The notes under the pieces were generated by a model. That model did not search any database. It had not been told where the DNA came from and saw only the letters and a list, made by a program, of their open reading frames with translations. Both the position numbers and the translations under genes were made by a program. From positions 112,836,949 to 112,900,948 of the forward strand of contig CM060696.1 of the NCBI GenBank assembly GCA_030686995.1: a stretch of DNA of 64,000 nucleotides, given 5' to 3'. Origin of the DNA: Artemisia argyi (Eukaryota; Streptophyta; Magnoliopsida; Asterales; Asteraceae). Shown here one piece after another: positions 31,292-44,820 of the stretch. Numbering within the stretch: the stretch's first letter is position 1; every line of letters starts with the position of its first letter.

Positions 31292-32639
31292 CTAATGCTC
31301 ATCTAAACGATTTTTTTTTTGTTCATATATTAGGGTTAGTGAAAGATTAATGAGGCCTGTAGAAAAACATGCAACGACCAGGAAAAAAAGTGTCGGCTTT
31401 CTCTATTTTTTCTCTAAACCCTAATATGTCATACTATGTTTGTTTTTACATTTATGCAGATTTGTAGTGACTATCTTGATTTTTCATGCACAAGGTAATA
31501 CGTGTTCTTTGATTTTAATGATGTTTGTGTTTAATATTGTTTACCTTCAAGGGCAGCAACAACGGGTAAAACATGTTCAGTATTAAAATAAATATTATGG
31601 CGCCTTTCAATTTAATGACAGCATGTCTATATCAATTTTCTTCTGGTGGTTTTCAGATTGGAATTTTCGAAGCAACAGGGTGCATTTCCACTTCTCTATG
31701 ACACTTTGCTTATGCTATTGATTTTTAAATTTCTTGAAACTATTTGGTAGCAACAGGGTTTCTGCTTATTGTATTTTTATTGAACATGAATGTGTGAGTA
31801 TGTAGGAAATATTTGTATTGATTATCATTAACATCTAACATGTAATGCAGAGTCGACCAATATTTAATAAAATCACAAGATTTGAGGACATGCGGAACTT
31901 TGAGGATGAAAGGATGCCCATCCATCGACCATATGTAAAAAAGTATATTATATGTTTGCATTCAAGCACATTACATATACAGTAACTAATTAGAAACTAC
32001 TTATATTATTATCTGTTTTCTACCTCAACAGGCCAATGAATAAATACTCAAGAATGCAGTTTAGGGATGATGATCTGGAGTTAGCTGAATATTCTCAGTA
32101 AGTGATTCATTATATACAAGCAATGTGCGTCCATCAAGGTAAAGGTCATGACTATCGGTTGTTTCCCTAACCACTTGAAAATTTATATTGCAGCTTCATG
32201 TACACCTTTTTACTTCTTTTAATCATAATTTCCCATTAAGTTAGCATAAAGTTTGGGAACATTTACCTTATTTTATTTCAATGATGTGCTATGCCTGATA
32301 TATATATTAGTAATTTGTAAGGGCACCAATATATCCCATATTTAGCTGTACTCAAAGATCATGAGTCAGGGGCTCCTAAAGGGTTTGTAAACTTGTCCTT
32401 CATCCCTTGGGATACTGATTTTTTATAGGTACCTACAATGGGTTGGGTTCACCTTAAACGTTGTCATTTTTCTTAAATTCGTATCAAATGATTGAAAAAA
32501 CTAATATTAGGATAATATTATGAAGAAAGCAATATAGGATGATGTTGTCAAACATAATTAGATATCAGTGGTAACTATTGACCTGAATGCTTTTATTATT
32601 GATTAAAATGGTGGTATTATTTTCTTTGTGTGTGTGTAG
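30800..32639. other. Non-coding stretch with homopolymers
   Basis: Contains a T run of about 47 at 31243-31291 and no convincing exon. It may include introns or decayed upstream exons of the RRM fragment that follows, but I cannot identify them. Confidence 0.4.
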
Positions 32640-32734
32640 AGTTTCTTTTATTGACTTTGCGGGCAATAATGAATTTCATAAAGCTCTACATCTTAATGGA
32701 TCTGAACTTGGAGACAACAAGCTAATTGTTGAGG

Positions 32735-32795
<61 letters not shown>

Positions 32796-33030
32796 TGAAG
32801 GATCTGAATGTGGGTATGGTAATGGTGGGTGGGTTAAAGAAAGTGGCTTTTCTGGTTGTTGGAGCAGTAAAGGATATGGCTTAGGTAGAGAAAATAATGG
32901 CTGCCATACTGAAAGCGGATCGGATAGAGAAAGTGGTTCTGGTAATGACTGGCATAGTAGCGGACGAAGTGGTTATGGTAACATTAGGTGGAATAGTGAA
33001 AGAGGTTATGGTGGTAATATTTTAGTGTGA
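32640..33030 (+). pseudogene. Nucleolin-like RRM exon fragment with Gly/Ser-rich tail
   Basis: After a TAG acceptor the frame reads VSFIDFAGNNEFHKALHLN and GSELGDNKLIVEEV, which fits the second half of a nucleolin-type RRM. A 55-nt pure A run (32739-32793) follows in frame, giving a poly-Lys stretch, then a tail with scattered Gly, Ser and Arg that looks like a decayed GAR domain, and a TGA at 33028. The first half of the RRM and a start codon are not found nearby. The A run probably expanded by slippage. I call it a gene fragment rather than an active gene. Confidence 0.5.
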
Positions 33031-33534
33031 GAAAAAAAATACCACGTTGGCTGTTTAAGAGAGAGTGGACAATGTGATTTAAAGGTACGTTATAGAGTCG
33101 TTGCTTTCATCTGATTACTTGATGTATTTATAGGTAGCTGAAGGTTAATCAATATTCATTAAATTGTAACCATAGAGAAAGGACTAATCTATGGAGTCTC
33201 AAATCAAATTAGATGGTGGATGTTAAGCGGGATGAGCCGCTATCCTAAACATTTCCACTGTTATCAAGGGATGCTACCATATTTCGGGTATATTTAAATA
33301 TAATAAATGTTCTAAGTTCTCCTCTGTATATGTTCTTTGTGAGGTTTTGGGCATAGAACTTTACCTAATATCTGGATCTTTATCTATTTTCTTGCATGCA
33401 CTATAAATAATAACCGAAGTCACATTGGATTAATGGTCATAAAAGAATGATGTTAGAATCAAATTGTGAGAATAATCCAGCATGCATGGCAGGAGTCAAA
33501 GTGCATAAAATAAATTGTTAACACAATTTCAAGT

Positions 33535-34560
33535 AGATTGCATCCAATAATATCAGGTGAAGATGAAAACCTGATTGGAATAGAGGCCCGTGTTCAGGTT
33601 TTGATATTAAAGTTACAAATTGGATCAGGTGGTGTACTCATGATTGGAATATGGGGGTTGGGGTGGTGGGAAGACAACTCTTGCGTATTCAGTTTTTGAT
33701 AAAATATCTGGCGGTTTTGCTGGTTGCTGCTTTGTAAAAAATATCCGGGACGAATCAAGTAGGTATGCTTTAGAAAATTTGCAAGAAAAAATACTCTCTG
33801 GTGTCTTAAAATAAAACCGAATGGAAGTAGGCAGAGTTGAGGAAGGAAGACACATGATTAAGAGTAGGTTGTGCAATAAAAATGTCTTGATTGTTCTTGA
33901 TGATGTCGATCACCTTGAGCAACTAGAGGCATTAGCTGGATCACCTGATTGGTTTGGAGAAGGGATTTGGGTAATAATCACGACTAAAGATAGTGGTTTT
34001 GGAAGCATGCACCTCAGGGTAACAAGCCTATAGAAGATTATGAGCATTTTTCAAAAAAAAAAAAAAAAAAAAATGGTTTCTTATGCTGGTGGGCTTCCAT
34101 TAGCACTCTAGGTTCTCGGTTCTTTTTTAAGTGACAAAGACATGAATGAGTGGAAAAGTGCATTAACAAGACTGAAACAGATTTCTGATACTGAAATTAT
34201 GGAAAAACTAAAAATTAGTTTTAATGGACTTAAACCATTTGAGAAGGAGTTGTTCCTATATATTGCATGCTTTTATAGGCGAAGGTTCAAGAATACCGCA
34301 ATGGAGATGCTTGATGCTTGTGGTTTTCACCCCTTATAGGTATAAAGGTCTTGATACAAAAGGATCTCATACATATAAATTTGCATGGTGAGTTTGATAT
34401 GCATGATGTGGTAGAAGAAATGGGACACTACACTGTTGGAGGGGAATATCCTAATAGTCCTGAAAAGCATAGTAGAGTATGGAGGGAGGAAGATGTTCTA
34501 AAAATATGTGGTATGGACACAAATATGGTAATGATTAAGCTATCTTTGCATGATTTGTGA
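33535..34560 (+). pseudogene. Broken TIR-NBS-LRR (TNL) resistance gene, NB-ARC region
   Basis: In order: the linker ENLIGIEARVQ; the P-loop split by a frameshift (MIGIWG then GGKTTLAYSVFDKIS, near 33642-33690); CCFVKNIRDESS; a TAA after EKILSGVLK; kinase-2 NVLIVLDDVDHLEQLEALAG; RNBS-B-like VIITTKD; a gap with a ~20-nt A run at 34051; GLPLAL followed by an in-frame stop; then the ARC region and the MHD-like motif FDMHDVVEEMGHY. At least three lesions are visible. TIR and LRR parts are absent. Asp-Asp in kinase 2 followed by Val-Asp fits the TNL class. The gene family acts as intracellular pathogen receptors; this copy cannot. Confidence 0.85.
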
Positions 34561-34718
34561 TTTAAGAATCACTCTTGACTCAACTTTGACACCACTTTGT
34601 TAGAGGGGAATATCCTAATAGTTTTGAAAAGCATAGTAGAGTATGGAGGGAGGAAGATGTTCTAAAACTATGTGGTATGGACACAAATATGGTAATAATT
34701 AAGCTATCTTTGCATGAT
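34441..34718. repeat. Direct duplication of the TNL 3' end (about 114 bp, two copies)
   Basis: 34441-34554 and 34605-34718 are nearly identical, separated by 50 bp. The second copy ends in GATGAT-type sequence exactly where the truncated LTR begins. Confidence 0.85.
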
Positions 34719-35518
34719 AAGTATCCTCTTTAATCATTCGATATGTCTATGTATTTTTTGATTATGTGTTTATCTTTTCTTTGCTTTAACATTATAGCTT
34801 AAGTGTATTTGTGTTTGCTTAGATCTAGTGAAACCTAGTTATTAAATATTGATTTGTTGTCTCTTGTTTAGTTGATTGCCACGCGTTAAGCTAAGAAAAC
34901 TAGCCGACCTCTTATATGTAACTGGCTTGAATGTCTTAGAAACGCAACTGTAGAGTGCACTATTGAATTTTCTCGATGTATTTATTACGTGAATTACGGC
35001 TCATAGATCCTAGATAACTTAATAGACTTTAAGGGATTTAGTGGAGACTAAGATTCATAGAGTTTGGGACTACGGCACCTCCCCACGACCAATATTAAGG
35101 AATACAGCGCTTCAACTAAAACAAGGATGTAACAATTCAACAAATCAGTAGGAGATAACTAGAGAGTAATTATATCTAAGTCAACACGTTTTCCTCTCAT
35201 AAGTAGTCACCACTTTACCCTTTATGTTTTAATTATTTTGAATTAATTTTAATTATATTAGTTTTTGGGTTAGTTGACTAACAACTAATTCAACTCATTC
35301 TTTCAAACCGAGATTTTTACTTGCTTTCAAAAAAATATGAAGACACAAAAAAGAATCATCCCTCACCCTAGATCTATCTCGTCATACATCTTGACCTAAC
35401 GACACTATTCCCCTAGAACGATAAATCCCCCAGACTTACCTATACTACACTACAACGGTTAGGTACACTGCCTAGGAGATTGTAAAACTTTTTGCGAGGT
35501 CTTGCAAATCCCGCATCA
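34716..35518 (+). repeat. 5'-truncated LTR of the element 3/4 subfamily
   Basis: It matches about 28752-29561 from GATAAGTAT to GCATCA. The U3 part and promoter are missing, and no primer-binding site follows. The junction with the TNL duplicate has a 3-bp overlap GAT. Confidence 0.85.
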
Positions 35519-36111
35519 AAATGTGTGAAATCAACGACAATTCTGGAAAGTCCCATTAGCGACAGTTATTCCTGTCACTATTTGACTAGTTACATCTATT
35601 GAACTATTGCAACACTCTGGTGACACATAATACGTCACTACAACTTTTACTATCCAGTGTATCTGAAATAAAGTAAATAATTTATACAAAGCGTGCATTC
35701 CACATCTTTAAACTCGTATTAGAACTTAACTTGAAATCTGTTTGGTCTTGGGTAAATTACTATTACATGAAATGCTTGATAACACTAAAATTACCAACAA
35801 TCCTCCCCCATTTTAATATAATTCTTGATTTTCCAATAATCAAAACAAATCAAACTCATACATAAATAAAAATGTAGCTACGGATTGAATTCAAGTATAT
35901 TACACATTATAGATATTCGAAAATCTCGGTGTCGCTAAGGATTGAACCATTTAATACGTTTGAATACTTAAAGATAATTTAAACACAAGTTTCCACATTT
36001 CTCCAATGTTTGTACTTGACACTTTACAAGCCATGCGCGCGTCCATATCCTTTCATGAGCATATTAGAAGCAAAGTCCAAGCTTTTAGAAGCGGCAAAAC
36101 TTCATACTCAC
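35519..36111. other. Intergenic, no gene recognised
   Basis: AT-rich sequence without credible ORFs or clear repeats up to the MITE. Confidence 0.5.
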
Positions 36112-36442
36112 TAAGGGTGAGCAAACGGACCGGATGGACCGGACCGACCGACAAAACCGACCGGACCGGACCGGACCGACCACATTCGGTCCGGTCCTCG
36201 GTCTAGGCTTTTTGGCTAATTCGGTCCTCGGTCCGGTCCGGTCCGGTCCGGACCGACCAAAAAACCGAAAAAACGTGCCAAAATATGCCTAAATGGACCG
36301 GACCGACCGAAGACCGGACCGGACCGAACCGGACCGAGACCGGACCGACCACATTCGGTCCGGTCTCGGTCTATGGTTTTTCCGGTTCTCGGTCCTCGGT
36401 CCGGTCCGGTCCGGTCCGGTTTTTGGACCATGCTCACCCTTA
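36112..36442. mobile_element. hAT-type MITE copy 2 (CGGACCGG family), 331 bp
   Basis: The termini TAAGGGTGAGCA are inverted. The 8-bp duplications ATACTCAC at 36104-36111 and 36443-36450 match exactly. It lies in inverse orientation relative to copy 1, with the same CGGACCGG word interior. Confidence 0.93.
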
Positions 36443-37534
36443 ATACTCACATATGTATTTCTTTTTAATCTTACTCCCGCATTAATTGCAAATTTTCAAA
36501 ATAACCATTTAAGAAAATAGAATTCACACTCCTTATCCTACAATTCTGAACACATACTATACCTTGGGAAAGTTTAACATGTGTTCCAATATGTAAGTGT
36601 GAGATTTCCACATCGAATTCATGCTTCTAACATTATACAAGAAAGGCATTGGGTATCTCACAATTAGATGATCTAATGGACTTTTATCCCATCCCTATAT
36701 CAGACTTGTGCACTAAGTCCTTAGCAAACCACTGTCAAATTGGTACACCATCACTGGTTTAGTTTCATTGTTAATGCACAAAATGTAATAGCATTGAATT
36801 TAAAACACAACACAATATTTATTAACAAGTCATTTAACCATTTTACTAATCTAGAACAAGCAAACAACGAATCATGATGCAATAGTTGAATACCTTGTAC
36901 AACTTTGTTTCTGTATCACAAGACATTACATTCACACCAAGTGTAAACTACAACACTTATATGGATGTGTAATCTACTTGATCATCGTTTTTTCAAGTTG
37001 CATCAATATGTATGTCCGTTTAACATTCAAGAATATCCGTTGTATTATGAACCATAAACCATGATTTTTAACAAGTAATTCAATACTTGGTTTACAACAT
37101 CCGAACATCCGAATGAAGCACAACAGTTACAAGGAATTGTGATTTGCAAATTAAATACAATCCTTAACATACTTTATTTCTAAAACAAAAAAACCATTTA
37201 ATTTCTCACTCTAGCATCTAAACACATTGTTCCAATATAATCAAATATGTACAGGCCGACAAATTTGTTATTTCTAACAAATAACTACCATACTTTACAT
37301 CAGGGATGGAGCTTGAGCAATGTTATTATTCAAAATCTATTGCTAACTATGTAAATTTTGTTTATAATACAGATTCACATTTATTATACTGTAAAGAAAA
37401 ATCATTGACATTGTTTATAAAACAAATTCTCTATTGCTAATTATTTAAGTAATAATTTGTTTATAATACAATCGTTAGTATGCATTTTGTTGTTAATTAT
37501 ATATGTGATTCAATTAATATAAATACTAGTCCAA
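36443..37534. other. Intergenic, no gene recognised
   Basis: AT-rich sequence, many stops in all frames, nothing identifiable. Confidence 0.5.
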
Positions 37535-37974
37535 AGACAAAAATACACCATTGCTCCATGAACTTTCCCAAAAACATCGCGGGGGCCCCAAACTCAGAAA
37601 ATCGTCGCCATGCATCCAAAACATGGTTTTTTAGGCCGATTTCGTCCCTTGACCATTTTGGGCTCGGTCAACGCAAAGTTTTAGTTAGATATGCAAGAAT
37701 ATAATAGGCAACTCACTTTTATGACTATAATTTAGTTAATCAACCCAAGAGTGATACTTTAAGGACCAACTGTGAACTTTACTTCGTAAATTGAGTCTAT
37801 CTTCTCTGATACGCTAGTTATTATTGGCACGACAACCAATTAACCCACTAACCAAACCCATTTACACACCATAATTACACAAACCCTTATCGAGACCATC
37901 ACCAGGAAATTAAAAACCAAAACCAAACACTCATTTCCAGTACTCAAAGACCCAACTCAAATTCCAAAAATACA

Positions 37975-39415
37975 ATGTCTTTTAGAGATAATGTGATCAC
38001 TGATATGACAGATTATATCAGCAACATGCCAGATAACGTAACCACTAATATTATGAATCGCATGCCACTACAAGATGCGGTGAGGACCTGTACTTTATCG
38101 AGAAGCTGCAGGTTTAAGTGGAATTTGCTCACCGATGTCATAGTTGACGAGGATTTGATTTACTATTTAACAAGTAAGTTTGATGGGAAGCATATTACTA
38201 GGCTTTTACTTTAGCTTAATGGTCCTGTAAAAAGGTTTGTGCTATCCGTAGAGCCCAAAACGCTTTTTGGACAAGACGACTTGAGTTACGAAGAGATTTA
38301 TGATTAGCTTTTGATTTTGGCTCAAGTAGGAGTTGAGGAGGTCACAATTCGAAACTAGCATGGTGAACTGGTTACGTTGCAAACCTAACTATAGTATGGA
38401 GTTAAAACATCTGGAACTTCATTATTGCACTTTTCCCAGTTTGACAAGTTTTAGGGGTTTTCCAAATCTACTCAGCTTAGAATTGATTTCCGTCAATTTT
38501 CATAGCGGTACAGTCTGGGAGTTAGTTGCTGGTTGTCCCTTACTTGAGTCTCTTGAAATGGATCGTTGTACTACAAACAAGATGAGACTATGAGATATTG
38601 TAATTCTTAGCAATTTGAAGAAGTTAAATTTGTCATTCGGTGTTTGGAACCATCATATGACAATAACAACTTCCAATATCTTTCACTTGGCAACTCTTCC
38701 TAAACTTGAGACCCTTACCTTGGATTTTCAAGACTGCAAGGTAAGACCTATTTCAGTTTTACACTTCACATTACAAAATGTTAAAGTATTTTGTAACACT
38801 TATGCAATGTTATCTTTGAAACTAAAGAAAATTCGACCTTTTGTAGTTGTTGGCAGAAGGTACCTCCTGGATGAATGTCCGTGTGGCATTTGTATCCCTC
38901 AAGACTCTTGAGTTATCCAGGGTCGATTTTGGGAATAATGCAATGGTTTCATTCATCATTCAAATGATTCGTGGGTCTCCAAAGATGCAAATGCTGGAAA
39001 CCAGAGTAAGTGGAGTGCATATGCATGAAAGACATCATATTAAATTCCAATGGTTGTGCATCTCAATACTCTTTCATTTTGCAGGCCTTATACATGCTTA
39101 GTTTTGCAATAATATTTACTTCCATAATCTCATCATTTTTTACCTTTGGAGATTGATTCATTTGATGTAGATAGCAACACAATGAGCCCGGGGCAGCTTC
39201 AGAGTGTGGTGTTTCGTTCTTTTCTTAAAACAGAGAATGAAATAGCCATAATAAAGTTCATACTTGCATGTTCCCCCTTACTGAAGAAAATTTATATCCA
39301 TGACTGCAATTTGACTCATGATGAGTATGAAAACATCAAGATGAACTGGGAGTTGGCAACGAGGCTGTTGAAACTCCATCGAGCTTCCCCCACAGCCAGG
39401 GTAGAATTCTTTTAA
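37975..39415 (+). pseudogene. F-box/FBD/LRR protein pseudogene (At1g13570-like)
   Basis: It opens with ISNMPDNVTTNIMNRMPLQDAVRTCTLSR, an F-box with LSR...WKFKW-type end. Then come a stop at 38212, LRR-like segments (LKHLELHYCTF, FPNLLSLELISVNF, CPLLESLEMDRC), a stop near 38591, LATLPKLETLTLDFQDCK, a DFGN...MIRGSP segment in a shifted frame (38847 on), and an FBD-like end at 39146-39415 with IIKFILACSPLLKKIYI and LLKLHRASP. Order and motifs match the family well, so this is a nearly full-length copy with several stops and shifts. In its family the F-box recruits targets to an SCF ubiquitin ligase; this copy is dead. Confidence 0.85.
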
Positions 39416-40359
39416 TGTTTCTAGTTTATGTATGGGCTGAATACCCTAAGACAACTATTTTCGTATAAAGTATGTTGCTATTTAGTTGTTGGTTGTGAAT
39501 ATGTTTGTGTTGCGAATGTTTACTTTACATTCTGAATATGATGGTCGCCAAACTATGGTAAATGAGAGTATTCAGTGCATAAAAAAAAGGCTTTGTTTGA
39601 CACATGCATTTGCAAGTTTGACTTTAGAAAGTCAACTTGCAAATGGTAAAGGTTAGTTAGCATTTGCATTTTGACTAAATAAAGTCAAACTTGCCAATCC
39701 ATTATTAAAAATCCAATTTAGAATGTGCAATTTCAAGTTTCTAATGTCAATCTTGCTAAAACATTATTCAAAAACTCCCATTTACCATTGTCAAGTTTGA
39801 CTTTAGAAAGTCTAACTGAAAATGGTTAGTGACCTTTACCATTTCCAGTTTAAGTTTCTAAATACAAACTTGCCATTGCCACTTGGGAGTCAAATGTGGT
39901 AAAAAAAATTGCACAATACGTACGACTTGTGTTTGGATATGATTTGTATGAAAATAATAATACGTTTTTTGCTATTTGGCTTCATTTTGTGTATGTGTGT
40001 GTTTGACAATGTTTTAGAATTTTGAGTAATTAATATATGTCTTTGACTTTCAACATGGTGGGTAAATATTTAATGGGGTGCGATTAATTTTACACAAATT
40101 ACACTATTGGTCCCTAAGCTTGTCAACTCAATGTAATAAATTGTGAACACGTCATTTAATAATGGGCGGGGATTTTAAGTATGGCAACGGCAATGTAGAC
40201 AACTTTAGGGACCAAATATGAAATAAAAAACGTTATTTAACCACTTGACCGTCTCTTCCCTGAGAAGGTAATTAATATTGTGCATAAACCAATAAACTCA
40301 ACCACAACCTTTTACTCACACATTTCCCCACGGAAGATTTCAGAATTTTGAATGAACTT

Positions 40360-40647
40360 ATGGAAGTCGCCGATTCATCAAATTTAAATGATCGTATGAG
40401 ACTGTGGTTTAGTCAAGAAGCTGTAGAATAAGGGGTTTTTCTAAATCCTATTCGTGCTGCTATTGATCATCTCAAGAGGCTGATACCAAAGCGTAAGGAG
40501 CTGATTGTTGAAAATGAAGCTTTGAGAGAGCGTGGTGTGGCGCTTGACAGTTTGGATGCGTTAAGAAAAACTCAGGCCAGGCACATCGACCTACTTGCTC
40601 GTTTGATCAAGATTTATGGTGAAGCAGATGATGGTATTCGCATGTAG
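40360..40647 (+). pseudogene. Small helical ORF with one in-frame stop
   Basis: From the ATG at 40360 the frame runs MEVADSSNLNDRMRLWFSQ, meets one TAA after 23 codons, and continues in the same frame with NPIRAAIDHLKRLIPKRKEL and a Leu/Glu/Arg-rich helix to TAG at 40645. The single stop in an otherwise open, codon-like frame suggests a recently broken gene or exon. I do not recognise the family; coiled coil is likely. It lies inside the Pack-MULE candidate, downstream of the F-box relic. Confidence 0.4.
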
Positions 40648-41251
40648 GAAAGTATGTTCAGAAAATGGCTGAAAATAATTAGTGTGATGGGGTCTTCTGG
40701 GTATTTTTTGGGGTAGGCAAATAGGGTCTCTTAGGTTCTTGTTTTTTGATTTTAAGGTTGTTCTTGACTTCTTGTAGTCTACTTGCCACTATTATGAATA
40801 TATAAATCTAAGTCTTTAATCTTCTTGTATTGTCCTATTTTGTGTAATGTTCATATCACCAAAAACTAACACCTCTTTATAACAGGAAACCTAAAGATAT
40901 TGGTACATCACTCTTAGGTTGATTAACTAAAGTATAGTCATAAAAGTGAGTTGCCTATTATACCCTTACATATCTAATTAAAATTTTGCGTTGACCGAGC
41001 CAAAAATGGTCAAGGGACGCAATCGGCCTAAAAAACCATGTTTTGGACGCATGACGACGATTTTTCTGAGTTTGGGGCCCCCGCGATGTTTTTGGGAAAG
41101 TTCAGGGACCAACGGTGTATTTTTGTCTACTCTAAATAAACTTGTCATGACAGTCATGAGATGGTCTTAAATTGTTTGTGAAAAAACTAGCTAACTTTAA
41201 GCTCATTGATGCCTCCAAATTGTTTTAGTTCATACATTTGACAAGTAACAA

Positions 41252-41537
41252 TAAGGTTGCTCATCGGGTGAAAACCGGACCGGACCGAGAAAAACCGGAC
41301 CAGACCGAGACTGAATCCAGCAAAAAACCTAGACCGAGATCGGACTGAATGTGATCGGTCCGGTCTCAGTACAAATAGGCTAAATGTCCAGGTTTTAAGC
41401 CGGGCCGGACCGGACTAGACCGAGACCGAAATTATGAAAAACCCTAGACCGAGACTGGATCGAATGTGGTCGATCCAGTCTGGTCCGGTCGGTTTTGTCG
41501 ATCGGTCCGGTCCATCCGGTCCGTTTGTTCACCCCTA
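41252..41537. mobile_element. hAT-type MITE copy 3 (CGGACCGG family, diverged), 286 bp
   Basis: The right end is TTTGTTCACCCCTA and the left end TAAGGTTGCTCATCGGG. Flanking 8-mers AGTAACAA (41244-41251) and AGTAAGAA (41538-41545) differ at one base. The interior CGGACCGG words are more degraded than in copies 1 and 2, so this is the oldest copy. Confidence 0.85.
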
Positions 41538-41600
41538 AGTAAGAACACTACCATTTTGGTTTGTATATTATTTCTTAATGTGTAGTTGCACGGAAATTTA

Positions 41601-41922
41601 GGGCCCGTTTGGTTTGTTGCTAGGAATGACAATGGGTATCGGATTTGGTATGGGGTAGAATGACAATGGATATAAAAAAGTGTATCATTACGATTGTTTA
41701 TGTTTGGATGACAAAATATGGAATGAAAAAGTATATAGATGTTTGAGTTTTGTAGTGTAAAAGATATGGGCCAACGGGAATGGATTTCATATACATCAAA
41801 TTGATGGGTAATGAATCTATGGCAATGATATACTCAATTTATTACCGGGCCCACAAAACAAACATATTTAATGACTTTCAAAGTCATAGACTCATTCTCA
41901 TTAACCACAACCAAACGGGCCC
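41601..41922. mobile_element. Tourist-like MITE, 322 bp
   Basis: The termini GGGCCCGTTTGGTT are inverted and flanked by TTA on both sides (41598-41600, 41923-41925), fitting PIF/Harbinger. Confidence 0.85.
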
Positions 41923-42124
41923 TTAATATATTGGGAGATGATGCATGGTATCTTGGTCATATTGTCATCATATGCATTATATTAGTTAGTTACAGAGTCT
42001 TACATATTCACGTCTAATGGTAATGTAGTATTCGAAGTGAAGTAATCTGATATTCTATTTTCCTCTCTATATGACAATGGACCTTTAAATAATGTAATGT
42101 AAGATTCATTTGTGTGTGCATTAA

Positions 42125-42341
42125 GAGCATCTACAATGGCACCAAGTCATAAAGACTTGGAGCATTTAATGCCATTAATGCTACACACATTTAATAACTA
42201 AAACTTTTAGGAATGACTTGGAGTTCACCAAGTCTTCTTAAAAAGCTTTACAAAAAGCTTGTCATGCAATGCTAAAAACCATCCTCAAAAGCTTTTTGTA
42301 ATAGTGAAAACTTTTGTTTGTTTGAGCCATTGGAGATGCTC
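42125..42341. mobile_element. Tourist-like MITE, 217 bp
   Basis: The termini GAGCATCTACAATGGC and GCCATTGGAGATGCTC are inverted and flanked by TAA (42122-42124, 42342-42344). It ends about 60 bp before the histone CCAAT box. Confidence 0.85.
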
Positions 42342-42404
42342 TAATTATGTAAACTATATTCAACTTGTCACATTTGAAATGTATTTCCTGTGGTAGCATA
42401 GGAA

Positions 42405-43064
<660 letters not shown>

Positions 43065-44296
43065 GGATTATTGGATTAGTGTTTATGTTATGTTATTAGA
43101 AATGGTTATTAGTTGGATCTTAATTTCAAGTGTTTGGTAGTTAGTTATGCTTTTAATGAAATGAACTTACCTTTTGTGTTCAATTGTTGTTTGATTTGCA
43201 TATGTTTAACTTAAGTTTATGGGTTATTGTTTAATATGTTGGATTCTTTAATTGAGCTTAAATAATGTAATATCAAGTTATTGTTATTCTTAGGTTATGG
43301 TAAAACCGTCTAAGTTGGTGTTTGGATGTAGGAAATGAGTTGATTCTTTGTATCTTGTTCAGCTGATAAGACTAGTTTAAAATTTAGAGATTGACGACAT
43401 AAATTTGGGTTGTTTGAGGGTATGTGACAAGAATTAATGTGACTGCAAACCAAATGTTAAGTACGAAACTTGAGAGTAATGATGGAATTAAGAATAACAA
43501 GTAGTCGCTGTTGAAAAGTATGTGTTCATCTTTAAGACCCAGAAATATGAAAACACTACGGTCAGTTCTCGAGTTATTTCATTAAAGAAAAAGGAAGGAA
43601 AGTGAAAAGGTTTACTCCCACATTGTGTTCTCGAGTTATTTCATTAAAGAAAATGGAAGTAAAGTTAGTGTTATTTGGAGGAAAGTGTTTTACTTCCATT
43701 TCCGCCCAAATATGGGAGGAAAGTGTTTTACTTTCATTTCCTTCCCTTTTCTTTAATGAAATAACTCGAGAACACAGCTTAGGTAATGTTAATAAGTGGT
43801 TGAGTTGTATCGAACTCCTTTGGATCAAGTTGTTGATTTGTTTAATCCAAAGTGTCCCCTTCTAGCAAACATGGGAAATGATACTGCAAGTGATGTAGAA
43901 TGGAACCAACTTACATAGTGCATAATATGTGCTTTGAGAAAAACTAAATTATATTACTGAATATTTAGCGGAGTTAAACACAGGGCCTTTTCAAGGGCAA
44001 GTCTACTTTTATCAGGTTCACCAAACTATAGCAAAACTAGAAACTAACTCTAAACAATGGAAAATATTGCCTGAACATAAACGTGAACTACACAGATCAC
44101 CGATACTATATGTGTTACTTAATCATCGTATCAACAATAAAAACAAAGAAATGCTGAATTCAGATCCCTAAATGAAGAAATTAAGGCCTGTTGGTTACAG
44201 CAAACCGCCATAGGTATCTGTCATAACATCTAGAGTGTCAAGATATCTCTTTTGGATGTTCGTTGATCATGCAGCTCCTCACAGGTGGGAAGTTAT
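43065..44296. other. 3' flank of H3 copy 1 (first unit of the tandem duplication)
   Basis: It is alignable with 44821-45892 downstream of copy 2. It differs by a fold-back insertion (43565-43780) and by a ~55-bp segment present only in the second unit (near 45420-45475). It also carries a duplicated piece of the terminal exon of the minus-strand gene at about 44215-44296. Confidence 0.75.
43565..43780. repeat. Fold-back insertion downstream of H3 copy 1
   Basis: GTTCTCGAGTTATTTCATTA occurs twice direct (43566, 43621) and once inverted (near 43755-43776). The whole block is absent from the duplicate region after copy 2, so it inserted or expanded after the duplication. Confidence 0.7.

Positions 44297-44820
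<524 letters not shown>

Larger units (their letters stand above)
37535..41128. mobile_element. Candidate Pack-MULE with 0.22-kb terminal inverted repeats and captured gene pieces
   Basis: 37535-37755 and 40907-41128 are inverted repeats of about 221 and 222 bp, beginning AGACAAAAATACACC on each outside edge. Between them are a decayed F-box/FBD/LRR gene (37975-39415) and a short broken ORF (40360-40647). No transposase is seen. Long TIRs around host gene fragments are the mark of Mutator-like Pack-MULEs. A matching 9-bp duplication is not evident at the edges I chose, so the class is inferred. Confidence 0.6.

Noticed and set aside
39590..39890. Repeated CAAGTTTGACTTTAGAAAG words after the F-box relic
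   Set aside because: Looks like a decayed MITE or local repeat, but I could not place ends or target duplications, so I did not list it as an element.
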